DNA of 64,000 bases, from NCBI RefSeq assembly GCF_008017825.1, contig NZ_VRLS01000012.1, forward strand, positions 248,001 through 312,000. The letters are read 5' to 3'. The position numbers and the translations under genes were made by a program. This document shows positions 42,357 to 51,129 of this stretch, one piece after another. The notes beneath the pieces were generated by a model. That model was not told where the DNA came from. It saw only the letters and a program-made list of their open reading frames with translations, and made no database searches. Source of the stretch: Mesonia sp008017825 (lineage in GTDB: Bacteria > Bacteroidota > Bacteroidia > Flavobacteriales > Flavobacteriaceae). Every line of letters begins with the position of its first letter. Position 1 is the first letter of the stretch.

Positions 42357-43262
42357 TTAATAAATAAATAGTTCGTTTAATTTAGAGTTGAAATCTGATA
42401 TTTCGAACGGTGTTAAAACTCCGCTAGCTATAGCTCCAAACTGAAAATTTGTATCTCGTAGCCCCCTTCCCGTGTCGTAGCCTGCGCCAATTAAAAAATC
42501 TAAATTATCTAATACATCTCCAGAAACTGATTTAGTCTCTTGGTGTATCGAATCAATATATAAAGACATCTCGACTCCAAGACTAGCTGTAAACGCCGAA
42601 AAATGAGACGTATTTTGAAATATCTCTGTAGTGGTATTATCTAAAAAGCCATTATTGTTGGGAGTTGTCCAGTATCGAATTTGATAATCAAACCCATCTA
42701 CGTATTGATGTCTGAACCCTTTAAAGTTACTTTCACTGGTAGAGAATACAAAACCAAACCTATTACTGGACAGGGCGTTTAATTTTGTCAGACTAGAGAA
42801 ACTGCCGTCTATGGCGTCAACTTTAGACCCTATAAAACCGCTTGATTCATCCTCGAAGTATAAGGCAGTATTTTTCCCCTCTTTTACAATTTCTCCGTTT
42901 CTGACTAAAAAAACAAAAGTATTTCCCGATGGAAAAACCCTTTCTACATACTCCTCCCCTGAAATTAGGCAGAATAAACTAGAGACCCTTATGTCTGAAG
43001 TGGGTGTGATTATGTCTTTTAGTTTTTCAATAGAAGGGGTGGTGGACGTGCTTAAGTTACTTTCTAAGGATATTCTTTTTTTGTTGTCAAAAAACACATA
43101 TTTTTCTACTCCGCCGTCCCATATTTTTATAGGGTAGTCTATTGTCGCCTGTGCTGGTTTGAACAAAGCAAACAACCTAGCTAAATTATAACCTGAAAAA
43201 TCGGGTATAGTACCTAAGTTTTCTATCCTTCTTCCAAAGCCAAATCTTTGTCCTGTATTCAT
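42357..43262 (-). CDS. Phage protein with LamG-like domain, possible receptor-binding
   Basis: The 301-residue protein resembles phage and surface proteins with a concanavalin-like fold: the C-terminal TPFEISDFNSKLNELFIY and the strands VEMSLYIDSIHQETKS are typical of that group. It lies next to the putative tail-fibre gene, so it probably helps in host recognition. The family call is tentative. Confidence 0.6.
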   Translation of the reverse strand: MNTGQRFGFGRRIENLGTIPDFSGYNLARLFALFKPAQATIDYPIKIWDGGVEKYVFFDNKKRISLESNLSTSTTPSIEKLKDIITPTSDIRVSSLFCLISGEEYVERVFPSGNTFVFLVRNGEIVKEGKNTALYFEDESSGFIGSKVDAIDGSFSSLTKLNALSSNRFGFVFSTSESNFKGFRHQYVDGFDYQIRYWTTPNNNGFLDNTTTEIFQNTSHFSAFTASLGVEMSLYIDSIHQETKSVSGDVLDNLDFLIGAGYDTGRGLRDTNFQFGAIASGVLTPFEISDFNSKLNELFIY

Positions 43263-43264
43263 AT

Positions 43265-45052
43265 CTAAATTAAATTTCCTTCCATCATATATTCTCCTGT
43301 AGCTACCTCGTAAGAAGTACCAAAAGAATGCTCTTCCGCTACCAATTGAGCAACTGAATTACCTTCCGTGTCCTTCAAGATTTTATTCCCCTTCGCAATC
43401 GTTAATTGACCTCCAGAAAGGACTTTGATGTTGAAGTTGAAATCGTCGGGATATATTCCTGAATAGGTAAGAGTAACGGATCCTGTAATGATTAATAGCT
43501 TCCCATTATGAACTGGTAGCAAATTTCCACTCGAGGAAATATTTACTCGAGCATATTTATCTGCTTTGTTGGCTGTGAGGTTATCTATTAAAGTCTTTAA
43601 ATCTTCAGCAGTACCAACATACGCTCCTTTTTCAAGCTTGTTATCTAAAGCTCCTTGAAGTCCTGCTATATTACCAATTGAAAGGTTTTGTAAATCATCC
43701 TTATTTTGTTTGATGTAATCAACAATCTCCTGTAACTCATCAAGAGTTGTATCATCTGAACTTAAAAGAGTATTAATTGCATCTATAAACCCTTTTAATA
43801 TACGACCTTGATTTGCTGTTAATGCTTTATCTGTAGCGGTAGAAGTCAATGCATCTACTAGCTCTACAGTTGAGCCTCCCCCTGCTTCAACAAATTTCCG
43901 TTCCGCTCTAAATGCTATTTTATCATCAGCAAATCCCCAATCATCATTTGAGCCCAATAACCAAAATTTGTAACCATTTTGAGTAACATCTGGAACTGTT
44001 GGAAAATCGAACTTCGGGTTGCCACGCATTAAAAGTCGACAATTTATAAAGTCATAATTATTGGATATTTTTTGACCGAAATAGAAATCTGTATCTGTCT
44101 CCATCATTACAAAATCTTCACCGCCCAAACTGTTAGGATCTGCGTTTGCAATTACATCTGTTAAATGGTAATGTGCATAGTCGTACTGAGTATCATCTAA
44201 GTTTTGACGTGTGGCGAATGAACTTAGATCTTGTGGAGCTGGAGGTGTTTGACTTACCTCTGAAAAATCTGATTCATATACTTCTTGAGATTCTGGGCTG
44301 TTGGAAAGATTACCAATTAAAGTTTGATTACCAATAAAATGATAAATGAAAGATACTCCATTTCTAGTGGTTTGGAATATAACTGTTCTATCCGTATTAA
44401 TTTGATACACTTCATTATTTGCATTGATATATGCAGAAATTAGAACGGTACCTATTTCTCCAAGGTTATGATTTACATTTTCATAATTATCTAAAGTATA
44501 ACCTAAATAATTGATACTTGTTGTACCCTGTAATTGAGTGCCACCAAACCCATAATTTCCTCCACTTAGCTTAAACTCCCACCAATGTATTTCTGGGTTA
44601 TAATTATTTATTTGATATTGAGTTTGATTCTTGTAAGTGTAAAATTTTACAATCTCATTACCAGGAATGTTGAAATTCGGCAATTGATTAATTTTTTTAA
44701 TAACCTTAACGTCTCTGGAATTATCATTGTCACTCCAATTAATATAGATGTATTTATTAGTGATCCTTATGTTGTTAAATGTAGAGTTACCACCTCCCTC
44801 AACAGTATCTCCAATTTTTCTAAAAAGAACTAAAGCAATTCCATCTAGAACCTCGTTTGCTGATTGAAAAGAGTTTCCATTGAGTGAAAATTGAGAATAA
44901 TGGGTATAAGATAACAACTCATCACGCGTATCATAAGCATTTACAATGCGAATCTTATCACCAGAAACATATGCGTGAAAATTTCTTACATAGGTTTTTC
45001 CATTCAATTTGAATGACTTTTCTCCTGAAGTATGTTGAATATTTATTACCAT
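43265..45052 (-). CDS. Phage tail fibre-like protein
   Basis: The 595-residue protein has a beta-rich N-terminal part and a C-terminal segment (about 400-530) with the collapsed-fibre pattern TLDELQEIVDYIKQNKDDLQ, then NIAGLQGALDNKLEKGAYVG, as in many tail fibres and appendages. The two neighbouring genes downstream also look like fibre parts. The N-terminus may attach to the particle. The start overlaps the preceding gene by 7 bp. Confidence 0.75.
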   Translation of the reverse strand: MVINIQHTSGEKSFKLNGKTYVRNFHAYVSGDKIRIVNAYDTRDELLSYTHYSQFSLNGNSFQSANEVLDGIALVLFRKIGDTVEGGGNSTFNNIRITNKYIYINWSDNDNSRDVKVIKKINQLPNFNIPGNEIVKFYTYKNQTQYQINNYNPEIHWWEFKLSGGNYGFGGTQLQGTTSINYLGYTLDNYENVNHNLGEIGTVLISAYINANNEVYQINTDRTVIFQTTRNGVSFIYHFIGNQTLIGNLSNSPESQEVYESDFSEVSQTPPAPQDLSSFATRQNLDDTQYDYAHYHLTDVIANADPNSLGGEDFVMMETDTDFYFGQKISNNYDFINCRLLMRGNPKFDFPTVPDVTQNGYKFWLLGSNDDWGFADDKIAFRAERKFVEAGGGSTVELVDALTSTATDKALTANQGRILKGFIDAINTLLSSDDTTLDELQEIVDYIKQNKDDLQNLSIGNIAGLQGALDNKLEKGAYVGTAEDLKTLIDNLTANKADKYARVNISSSGNLLPVHNGKLLIITGSVTLTYSGIYPDDFNFNIKVLSGGQLTIAKGNKILKDTEGNSVAQLVAEEHSFGTSYEVATGEYMMEGNLI

Positions 45053-45567
45053 TTCATTGCTCGAATTACTATATCATCTCCTTTTATTGATTCACTACAA
45101 TCATTGCAATCTTTATAATTGATTTTTTTACGATCCATATACTTTGCAACATCTTCAAAAACCTTATTTGCATTCTGTCTGTTTGCATAATAGATGTCTT
45201 TTTTCTCTGAATATGGCAAGGGCTCTGATTGCGGCGTTTTCTTTGTAACTAAACCGTGAGAAGTACTTACTGCACCGCTATTGAGTACGAATCTTGCATA
45301 AGTGAAATATGAAATAACCAGCTCAACACCTTGATGATAATGGGTTTTATTTTCAAATTCGTATTCTTGGCCAACTACTATTTTATCAAATGGATCTTGA
45401 TCTTTATTTTTAAGCATATCATAATAGAAATCCTCACAAACCAATGGTTTGAAGTCAAACTCTTGAGCTTCACGAATGAATCTATCAAAATCCCTTTCAT
45501 TGTAACCAATAGCTACTTGAAGGAACTGCTCAACTTTACTCTTCGTTATTAGAAGTGGTTGTATCAT
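45046..45567 (-). CDS. Phage DUF6712-like protein, possible head-tail connector
   Basis: The N-terminal block MIQPLLITKSKVEQFLQVAI and REAQEFDFKPLVCEDFYYDML match the proteins I know as DUF6712, common in phages of Bacteroidetes next to portal and capsid genes. The 173-residue product may be a connector. Its start overlaps the portal gene by 32 bp. A cysteine pair (DCNDC) lies near the C-terminus. Confidence 0.65.
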   Translation of the reverse strand: MIQPLLITKSKVEQFLQVAIGYNERDFDRFIREAQEFDFKPLVCEDFYYDMLKNKDQDPFDKIVVGQEYEFENKTHYHQGVELVISYFTYARFVLNSGAVSTSHGLVTKKTPQSEPLPYSEKKDIYYANRQNANKVFEDVAKYMDRKKINYKDCNDCSESIKGDDIVIRAMKW

Positions 45568-46708
45568 CTTCTTCTATTGTTCCATCTTCCATAAGAGAAT
45601 AAAGTCCAATAGACCAATCTCCGGAAGGATTAATATTTATATGATAATTGCGATATAGTTCAGAGAATAACCGCTCAATTTTTTTTCTGTCTTTTGATGT
45701 TGTTTTATTGTATAAACTTTCAGCAGCTCTTAGATCATCTCCTGAAGAGTTTCCAAGTTTGCCCTGAACAAAGTCCAATAATTGTGTAGGTATTTTAAAA
45801 GGCTTTCTTATATAGTTTGCAGAGCTTTCTTCAAAGTGCTTGTATTTATCTGCTTTGGTTTCATCTTTTAGGAAATCAAATTTGAATTTAGATTCTTCTC
45901 CAGCATCAGAATTAAAATCATCTTCAACCATAAGAATCCCTCCTGCATTCTCATTACCATAAACAGTTTTTACATTGGTTTCAAATGAAGATTGTTTTGT
46001 TGAAGATTCAAATTTCTTATGTCTCAATATCCAAGCATCTTTAAATCCTTTTCGAACCATACGATTATAGTGAAGCCCTAAGTTTGCTTCAGTATCTGAA
46101 AACATATAACATCCTTCAACCAGGCTTTCAGAATACGTACCCTTCAAGTTGTTTAATTTGAAATAAAGTATTTGACCTTTGTAATTATCCCAGCCTCCAT
46201 CGCGTTCAACTTGTGCCTGAATTACTTCTTTTCTTGGATTATAGGTGTCATAAACTTTTATCTTTTTCTTATCTGCAAGCCTATCCCAACCATCAGGATT
46301 GAGAATAATTTTACCACTATAATTTTTATCATCTTTCTTTCCTACTCGACAAAAATCATAGGGAATTACATTGTGTTCAGTCTTTTCAAATGCTGCATTG
46401 AAAGATATGTGAATAAATACACCTTGTTCTTCAGCTAAATCAGGAGTTATTTCAAAAAGTAAATCCTCTGGAGAACGAGATTCAAGTAAATTTTCGGTTG
46501 GTTCTTCCATCATTTCAGCAACGAATCCAGAACCACCTATAAATGATTCATAGATTTCTACACATTGCTTAGTTGTTGGAGATGCTTTAATGAGATTTTC
46601 TACCAAAACAGGGTAGAGGTTATCTTCTCCATTGAAAATAACCCCTAACTGCTTGTTATATACCTCCTTTTTTTTGCGGCTTTCAACCGAAATAACTTTG
46701 CTATCCAT
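45536..46708 (-). CDS. Phage portal protein
   Basis: The 390-residue protein has the portal layout: an early TTKQCVEIYESFIGGSGF helix, a central beta part with GQILYFKLNNLKGTYSES, and the long helix VQGKLGNSSGDDLRAAESLYNKTT near the C-terminus, which corresponds to the clip and wing. It forms the DNA entry ring in the capsid. It lies downstream of the capsid gene, whereas in most tailed phages it lies upstream. Confidence 0.8.
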   Translation of the reverse strand: MDSKVISVESRKKKEVYNKQLGVIFNGEDNLYPVLVENLIKASPTTKQCVEIYESFIGGSGFVAEMMEEPTENLLESRSPEDLLFEITPDLAEEQGVFIHISFNAAFEKTEHNVIPYDFCRVGKKDDKNYSGKIILNPDGWDRLADKKKIKVYDTYNPRKEVIQAQVERDGGWDNYKGQILYFKLNNLKGTYSESLVEGCYMFSDTEANLGLHYNRMVRKGFKDAWILRHKKFESSTKQSSFETNVKTVYGNENAGGILMVEDDFNSDAGEESKFKFDFLKDETKADKYKHFEESSANYIRKPFKIPTQLLDFVQGKLGNSSGDDLRAAESLYNKTTSKDRKKIERLFSELYRNYHININPSGDWSIGLYSLMEDGTIEEDDTTTSNNEE

Positions 46709-46714
46709 TAGCTA

Positions 46715-47467
46715 TTACTCTTTTTCAGTAATTACTTTCTTTTCGGCCACTTGTTTAACTAAATCTTCCTTTGAAGCTCGAGAACCAAATTCATAATTAT
46801 GCTTTTTAGCATAGTCTTTAATTTCATCCATCGTCATTGGTTCTAACTGTTCCGCTGTAAGATTTCCAGATTCAGTATTAGCCTTTAATTCCGCTTCTTT
46901 CTTTGCTTCAGCAGCTGCCTTTTCTTCTTCAGCTCGTTTTGCATCCTCAGCTTCTTTTCTAGCAGCTTCTTTTTTGGCATCTTCTTCAGCTTTTGCTTGA
47001 GCTTTGCGTTCTGCTTCCTCTCGTGCTGCTTGTTTTTCAGCTTCAGCAGCTGCCTTTTCTTCTTCAGCTTTTTCTTTTTTCAATCTCTCAATTGCACCTT
47101 TAGGCATTTTAGCAAATAGGGCCGAACGGTTAAGATTCTGCTTTAAAATTTCTTCAGCGATTTCATCTGTAATATTCAAATCTGAATAATACTTGTTAGT
47201 ACCTTTTACGTGTACAACGGCACCGCTTTTCATTCGATATTCTCTTTCTGATTTACTCATAATTCCCTCTGTATTAAGATTTATAGATTGTAATTTTTTA
47301 ATGTAGCCTGAAAGCTTTTCTGAACAATGCAAACAAGCATAGCCTGTGTACTCTTCATAGGCTTCCAGTACATACTTCAAAAGGGGCTTACCGTTATGGT
47401 TTGCCCCGTTTAGAATTTCCTTAGAGCTATGCTCTTGGATAAGTGATATTTTATCCTTTAGATTCAT
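46715..47467 (-). CDS. Phage protein with A/E/K-rich coiled coil and SAP/HeH-like end
   Basis: The 250-residue protein has an N-terminal part with a CLHC motif (about 45-48), a highly charged helix of about 80 residues (about 130-205) made of A, E, K and R, and a C-terminal motif LEPMTMDEIKDYAKKHNYEF that resembles HeH/Rho-N-type small DNA-binding domains. It could act in head completion or as a decoration protein. The function is unknown. Confidence 0.65.
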   Translation of the reverse strand: MNLKDKISLIQEHSSKEILNGANHNGKPLLKYVLEAYEEYTGYACLHCSEKLSGYIKKLQSINLNTEGIMSKSEREYRMKSGAVVHVKGTNKYYSDLNITDEIAEEILKQNLNRSALFAKMPKGAIERLKKEKAEEEKAAAEAEKQAAREEAERKAQAKAEEDAKKEAARKEAEDAKRAEEEKAAAEAKKEAELKANTESGNLTAEQLEPMTMDEIKDYAKKHNYEFGSRASKEDLVKQVAEKKVITEKE

Positions 47468-48066
47468 TATACTTCTGGATCAACTGGTTCTGTGAAACTG
47501 TTAGTTTCTAACCACGCTTTTGTGGTTGCATAATCAGTATCTAAGAATACTTTAGGAGGTGTGCTTTCTTCCTCACCTTCTTTTGTTGCAACTTCTAAGG
47601 TTGCTACTCCAGAATTAGCAGATGAATCATATTCAAATGAACTCATAAGCATTCCAGATTCAAAACCAGCTAACTCAAAGAATAGTTCTCCATTTTCACC
47701 ACCATCTACTTTTTCAACGATTGAGAAAATTCTAGCTCCATCAGTAATTTCTTGAATTCTCTCACGCTCGTTAAGACCTCGATACATAATGTTTAATGTA
47801 TCTGTGTGAGTAAATCCATTACCGTAATCTCCAACTACACCAGAAGCTTTTAAAACGTGTGTTTTATCATTTCCTTTAGCAGGATATATTTTTGCATCTT
47901 GTTTTAAAACCAAAGTTGTAATTCCGTTTCTTCGGCTTACCATTACCGTGGCTTCTTTGTCAATGTCATCTACATTTCCATACCACTTGTTTTTGATACC
48001 CGATTTAGGCTTGTAACCGCAAATCTTATTGAAGTTACCACCTAATTCATTTATACATTCTTCCAT
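47467..48066 (-). CDS. Phage structural protein after the capsid gene
   Basis: The 199-residue acidic, beta-rich protein directly follows the major capsid gene by 12 bp. It could be a head decoration or a tail tube protein; the regular beta strands and the acidic tail (KEGEEESTPPKVF) fit either. No family is recognised. Confidence 0.6.
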   Translation of the reverse strand: MEECINELGGNFNKICGYKPKSGIKNKWYGNVDDIDKEATVMVSRRNGITTLVLKQDAKIYPAKGNDKTHVLKASGVVGDYGNGFTHTDTLNIMYRGLNERERIQEITDGARIFSIVEKVDGGENGELFFELAGFESGMLMSSFEYDSSANSGVATLEVATKEGEEESTPPKVFLDTDYATTKAWLETNSFTEPVDPEV

Positions 48067-48078
48067 AACAATCAGTTT

Positions 48079-49146
48079 TTAAAATGCAGCTTGTACTGCA
48101 TAAGGGTTAGGAATTTTAAAGTCCATCAAGTAAGAAGCTTTGATGTAGAAGTTTTCATCTTTACCTCCTACGTACTCCATACGTAAATCCGTCAAAGCTG
48201 CTGTATCATCAACTCCAATTTGAAGGTTTGATTTATCTGCAATCATTGAGAAATGAGGTTGATAAAGTGCTCCTGGTTCTGCATCTCCTGACTTATCGAA
48301 ATCTCTACGGATTATCTTATCATAAGCCCATTGCATATCCTTAAGAGGACGGCTGTCAAATTGAGGTTCAAATGATTGCTGAATAGCAGACACCCCACTC
48401 TCTAATTGTTTAGCTCTAAACAAATCCTTATACTTTTTATACAAAGTGTGTGATGTAATGAACTGATCTCCACCTTCAAATTCTAAGCTTTCTACAAGAT
48501 CATCATAGATTGCAAGAGCTTCCTCTCCAGTGATTGCTAATTGAAGGGCTTTTGTAGCTTCCTCATTTTTAGCAATATCAATGAACTGTCCAGATAATTC
48601 TGGATTAGCTTTTAATTCGTGAAGGGTTTTAATAAGTCCTTTGTCTATTTGATTATAATCTCCAACTGTACCAATTGCATTTTCACCAAGAATATCATCT
48701 ACTGCGATATCTTTATTTCCGTGAACTGCAACTCTTACAAGATCACGAGCCATTGCTCCCGAAGTCATATCTTTGATAAAGTCAAAGAAATCTGCTTCTT
48801 GTAAGTTTCTACGGTCATAACCGTTAGCTAATCCCCATTGTACAAATGCACCTTCAAAATCTTTGTAGCACATTTTAATTCTTACGTCCATTGAACGTGG
48901 GTTCCATTTTTGAGAAACTCCATTAATTTCAAATGCAGTAAAAGTTGGCTCACAACCATCTTGCTGCTTTGTAACGTATTCGTAATCTCTCAAGGCAACA
49001 ACTTGTTGACCTCCTTTTATTCCCGGAACAAACGTGAAGAATTCTTCAGCTTGCTGGAATAAAGTTTTTTGCACAATAGCATCTCTTAAATCCTGTAAAA
49101 GACGATCGCTATTATTGATGTCTGCAAATGCTTGTATTAAATCCAT
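48079..49146 (-). CDS. Phage major capsid protein
   Basis: The 355-residue protein lies directly after a ClpP-type maturation protease gene, the usual place. It has a helix-rich N-terminus, MDLIQAFADINNSDRLLQDL, a long central helix and the repeated motif FITSHTLYKKYKDLFRAKQ, followed by a C-terminal beta part ending SYLMDFKIPNPYAVQ, all in line with HK97-like capsids. No family-specific motif can be pinpointed, so the call rests mainly on position, size and fold pattern. Confidence 0.75.
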   Translation of the reverse strand: MDLIQAFADINNSDRLLQDLRDAIVQKTLFQQAEEFFTFVPGIKGGQQVVALRDYEYVTKQQDGCEPTFTAFEINGVSQKWNPRSMDVRIKMCYKDFEGAFVQWGLANGYDRRNLQEADFFDFIKDMTSGAMARDLVRVAVHGNKDIAVDDILGENAIGTVGDYNQIDKGLIKTLHELKANPELSGQFIDIAKNEEATKALQLAITGEEALAIYDDLVESLEFEGGDQFITSHTLYKKYKDLFRAKQLESGVSAIQQSFEPQFDSRPLKDMQWAYDKIIRRDFDKSGDAEPGALYQPHFSMIADKSNLQIGVDDTAALTDLRMEYVGGKDENFYIKASYLMDFKIPNPYAVQAAF

Positions 49147-49181
49147 TATTTAATTCTGTTTTTTGATTGATGAATGATGAA

Positions 49182-50276
49182 TTACTTTTTTTTCTCTCGA
49201 GCTTCGCGTTGCTTAGCAATTTTAGCCTCTAACGTATCGTCTCCTTCGCTTCTAATTCCTTTGTTCTCTGCCTTTGCAGGAGCTTTGAATTTTTTTGAAG
49301 TAACCGTCTTTTGTAATGCCAAGAATTTTTCCTCAAGAGTTTTTATTTTTTCATCTTTCTCTTTTGAAGCTTTCATCTTTGCTTCCATTTTAGCCATACG
49401 TTCATCAAATGAATTCATTAGCTTCTCTAAAGCAGCCATTGATTCATCTTGTTCATCCTCTCCTTCTTCACTAGGTTCTTTAATTTCTAAAATCACCCCA
49501 GTAGTACCTTCTTCATTAGTTCCAACAACTAATATGTTTCCATCTTTGTCAACGTGTTCACCATCGCTAACAGGGTTACCTTCAGCATCAAAAACCTTAT
49601 CCCCAACAGCAGGATTATCTGCTTCAGTTTCTACGGTGATGATATTTCCATCAGCCAAAGTGGTTTCTAACATTTTAGGACCCTCTTGTTTGTTCAACAA
49701 TTTGTTAATCCATTCCATTTTCGTGGTTTTGTTTAATTTTGCAACGGCTTCAACTGTTGTCCACTTTTCACTTGAAAACCCAAGCTCAACAGTTTGTTCC
49801 GGCGTTAAAAATGTTTCGTTTTTTAAAAGTGGAATAAGGGCTTCTTTTGAAAGTCCTGTATTGGTAGAATAGAAATCCAAAACCTTAGATTCTACTTGTT
49901 TTAGTTGCTTTGCATAATCACTTATTTCTTCAGCACTTCCTTCACTTCGACCCCAAGGCAAGTGAATCATAAATTTTGTGTCTTTACTCACCGAACGAGT
50001 ATCACCAGCCATAAAAATAACAGTGGCCATACTCATACAATTACCTTTTGCAACAGTATGAACTGGTTTATCGATTGATTTTAGGAAGTTGTATATATCA
50101 AAACCATCATCAACATAACCGCCTTCAGAATTTATATGAACACAAAACTCATCTGCATCTCTTTGACTTTGGTATTGAGAAATAACATTAACTAAATCAA
50201 TCCCTTTTTCGATTGACCCATCAGGATTTTGAAATTCTTTCCCTATAAGCCCGTATATAAAAATGTTTCCCTTCAT
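49182..50276 (-). CDS. ClpP-type head maturation protease with scaffold-like tail
   Basis: The N-terminal part (about 1-175) is a ClpP/S49-like serine protease: HINSEGGYVDDGFDIYNFL, the nucleophile S82 in GNCMSMATVIFMAG and H105 in FMIHLPWG. The C-terminal part (about 195-364) is acidic, then a coiled coil (DESMAALEKLMNSFDERMAKMEAK) and a basic end. Such fusions provide protease and scaffold from one gene; the protease then removes the scaffold during capsid maturation. The gene starts the head module, behind its own promoter region. Confidence 0.88.
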   Translation of the reverse strand: MKGNIFIYGLIGKEFQNPDGSIEKGIDLVNVISQYQSQRDADEFCVHINSEGGYVDDGFDIYNFLKSIDKPVHTVAKGNCMSMATVIFMAGDTRSVSKDTKFMIHLPWGRSEGSAEEISDYAKQLKQVESKVLDFYSTNTGLSKEALIPLLKNETFLTPEQTVELGFSSEKWTTVEAVAKLNKTTKMEWINKLLNKQEGPKMLETTLADGNIITVETEADNPAVGDKVFDAEGNPVSDGEHVDKDGNILVVGTNEEGTTGVILEIKEPSEEGEDEQDESMAALEKLMNSFDERMAKMEAKMKASKEKDEKIKTLEEKFLALQKTVTSKKFKAPAKAENKGIRSEGDDTLEAKIAKQREAREKKK

Positions 50277-50280
50277 TAAA

Positions 50281-50297
50281 GTAATATATTATATTAC
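50281..50297. promoter_or_regulatory. 17-bp palindrome, copy 1, before the protease gene
   Basis: GTAATATATTATATTAC is a perfect palindrome with an odd centre. It lies between the minus-strand -7 box and the protease ATG, 4 bp from the latter, where a bound protein would block expression. The same sequence in reverse orientation occurs at 60702-60718. Confidence 0.65.
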
Positions 50298-50301
50298 CTT
50301 T

Positions 50302-50309
50302 CAAATATA
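50302..50309 (-). promoter_or_regulatory. -7 box of the head module
   Basis: On the minus strand this reads TATATTTG, 25 bp before the protease ATG. It supplies a promoter for the head genes, which are cut off from the tail genes by the reversed cassette. Confidence 0.55.
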
Positions 50310-50330
50310 GCTTGATTAATCACTAGATTG

Positions 50331-50350
50331 TTAGACAGTGTTTTGTCTAA
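50331..50350. promoter_or_regulatory. Inverted repeat in the divergent control region
   Basis: TTAGACA (50331-50337) and TGTCTAA (50344-50350) form a perfect 7-bp inverted repeat around a 6-bp spacer. It lies between the two divergent -7 boxes and is a candidate operator for the plus-strand cassette. Confidence 0.6.
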
Positions 50351-50355
50351 TTGAT

Positions 50356-50363
50356 TATATTTG
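50356..50363 (+). promoter_or_regulatory. -7 box of the plus-strand cassette
   Basis: TATATTTG ends four bases before the first ATG of the cassette, so the message is probably leaderless. Confidence 0.6.
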
Positions 50364-50367
50364 AGAT

Positions 50368-50652
50368 ATGATAGTGATTGTTATAGGTTTAGTTTGTTTT
50401 GGGGTAGCCCTTATTTATGGCTGGATAAAGCTTGTGAATTGGATATGGCCTAAACCAAAGGAAAAACAAAACGAACCTATTGCTCCCTCAAATCCATATA
50501 TTGATGCTCAAAGAAGAAGAGATCAAAATGATCGTTGGTATGATGAATATTTAAGCTGGATGGATCACAACAATGGGGGGATGCCTATGAAAAAGGTCAA
50601 AACTCCCGAAGAAATGGAATTTGAAAAGAAATATAAACAGGCACAAAATTAA
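50368..50652 (+). CDS. Small membrane protein, first gene of the reversed cassette
   Basis: The 94-residue protein has one N-terminal membrane helix (about 2-22, IVIVIGLVCFGVALIYGWIKL) and a charged cytoplasmic tail with QRRRDQNDRWYDEYLSWM. No family is recognised. It opens a four-gene plus-strand unit; the next gene starts 18 bp later. Confidence 0.65.
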   Translation: MIVIVIGLVCFGVALIYGWIKLVNWIWPKPKEKQNEPIAPSNPYIDAQRRRDQNDRWYDEYLSWMDHNNGGMPMKKVKTPEEMEFEKKYKQAQN

Positions 50653-50670
50653 TTTTTCAAAGAATTTTTA

Positions 50671-51129
50671 ATGACTGATAATTTTGATTTTAGTACAGCA
50701 AAACAAGTTAGAAAAACCCTTCTTATCACCTCATTTACTGGAATTTTCTTTACTTTTTTAATAAAAAATTCAACTGGTAATTTTGAATTCTTATTTTTTA
50801 AAATTCCAGTTGAAGATGCTACCCTTATTACTAATTTCATTGCTATAGTAATAATGTATCTTATTGTTGTATTTTATTATAGAAAAGAAAGTGAATATTT
50901 TAAAGAAAATTATTCAAAGTGGGTTGAGGATTTAAACAGCCTTTCATTCAGCACTTCTGTAAATCCAAATATGGATGAAATAAAAAGGATATTAGATGAT
51001 AAAGTAAAAAAAAATAAATCTGTTTCTAGAGTTTTAAAGTTTATTGATACTATATTTCCAATATTGTTTGGACTCTTGTCAATTTTAATAATTATAATAT
51101 ACAATTTTATTCTTTCAAAAGTATGTTGA
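50671..51129 (+). CDS. Membrane protein, second gene of the reversed cassette
   Basis: This 152-residue protein has two N-terminal hydrophobic segments (about 16-32 and 49-70), a soluble middle of about 55 residues and a C-terminal hydrophobic segment (about 126-148). No family is recognised. Its 3' end overlaps the third gene by 7 bp. A membrane partner next to a HEPN-type protein is a layout seen in some defence systems, which is the reason to consider that role here. Confidence 0.65.
   Translation: MTDNFDFSTAKQVRKTLLITSFTGIFFTFLIKNSTGNFEFLFFKIPVEDATLITNFIAIVIMYLIVVFYYRKESEYFKENYSKWVEDLNSLSFSTSVNPNMDEIKRILDDKVKKNKSVSRVLKFIDTIFPILFGLLSILIIIIYNFILSKVC

Noticed and set aside
49174..49872. Long plus-strand reading frame of 232 codons, serine-rich
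   Set aside because: It is antisense to the Glu/Lys-rich scaffold part of the head protease gene; the low-complexity serine and phenylalanine content is what the complement of GAA/AAA codons gives.
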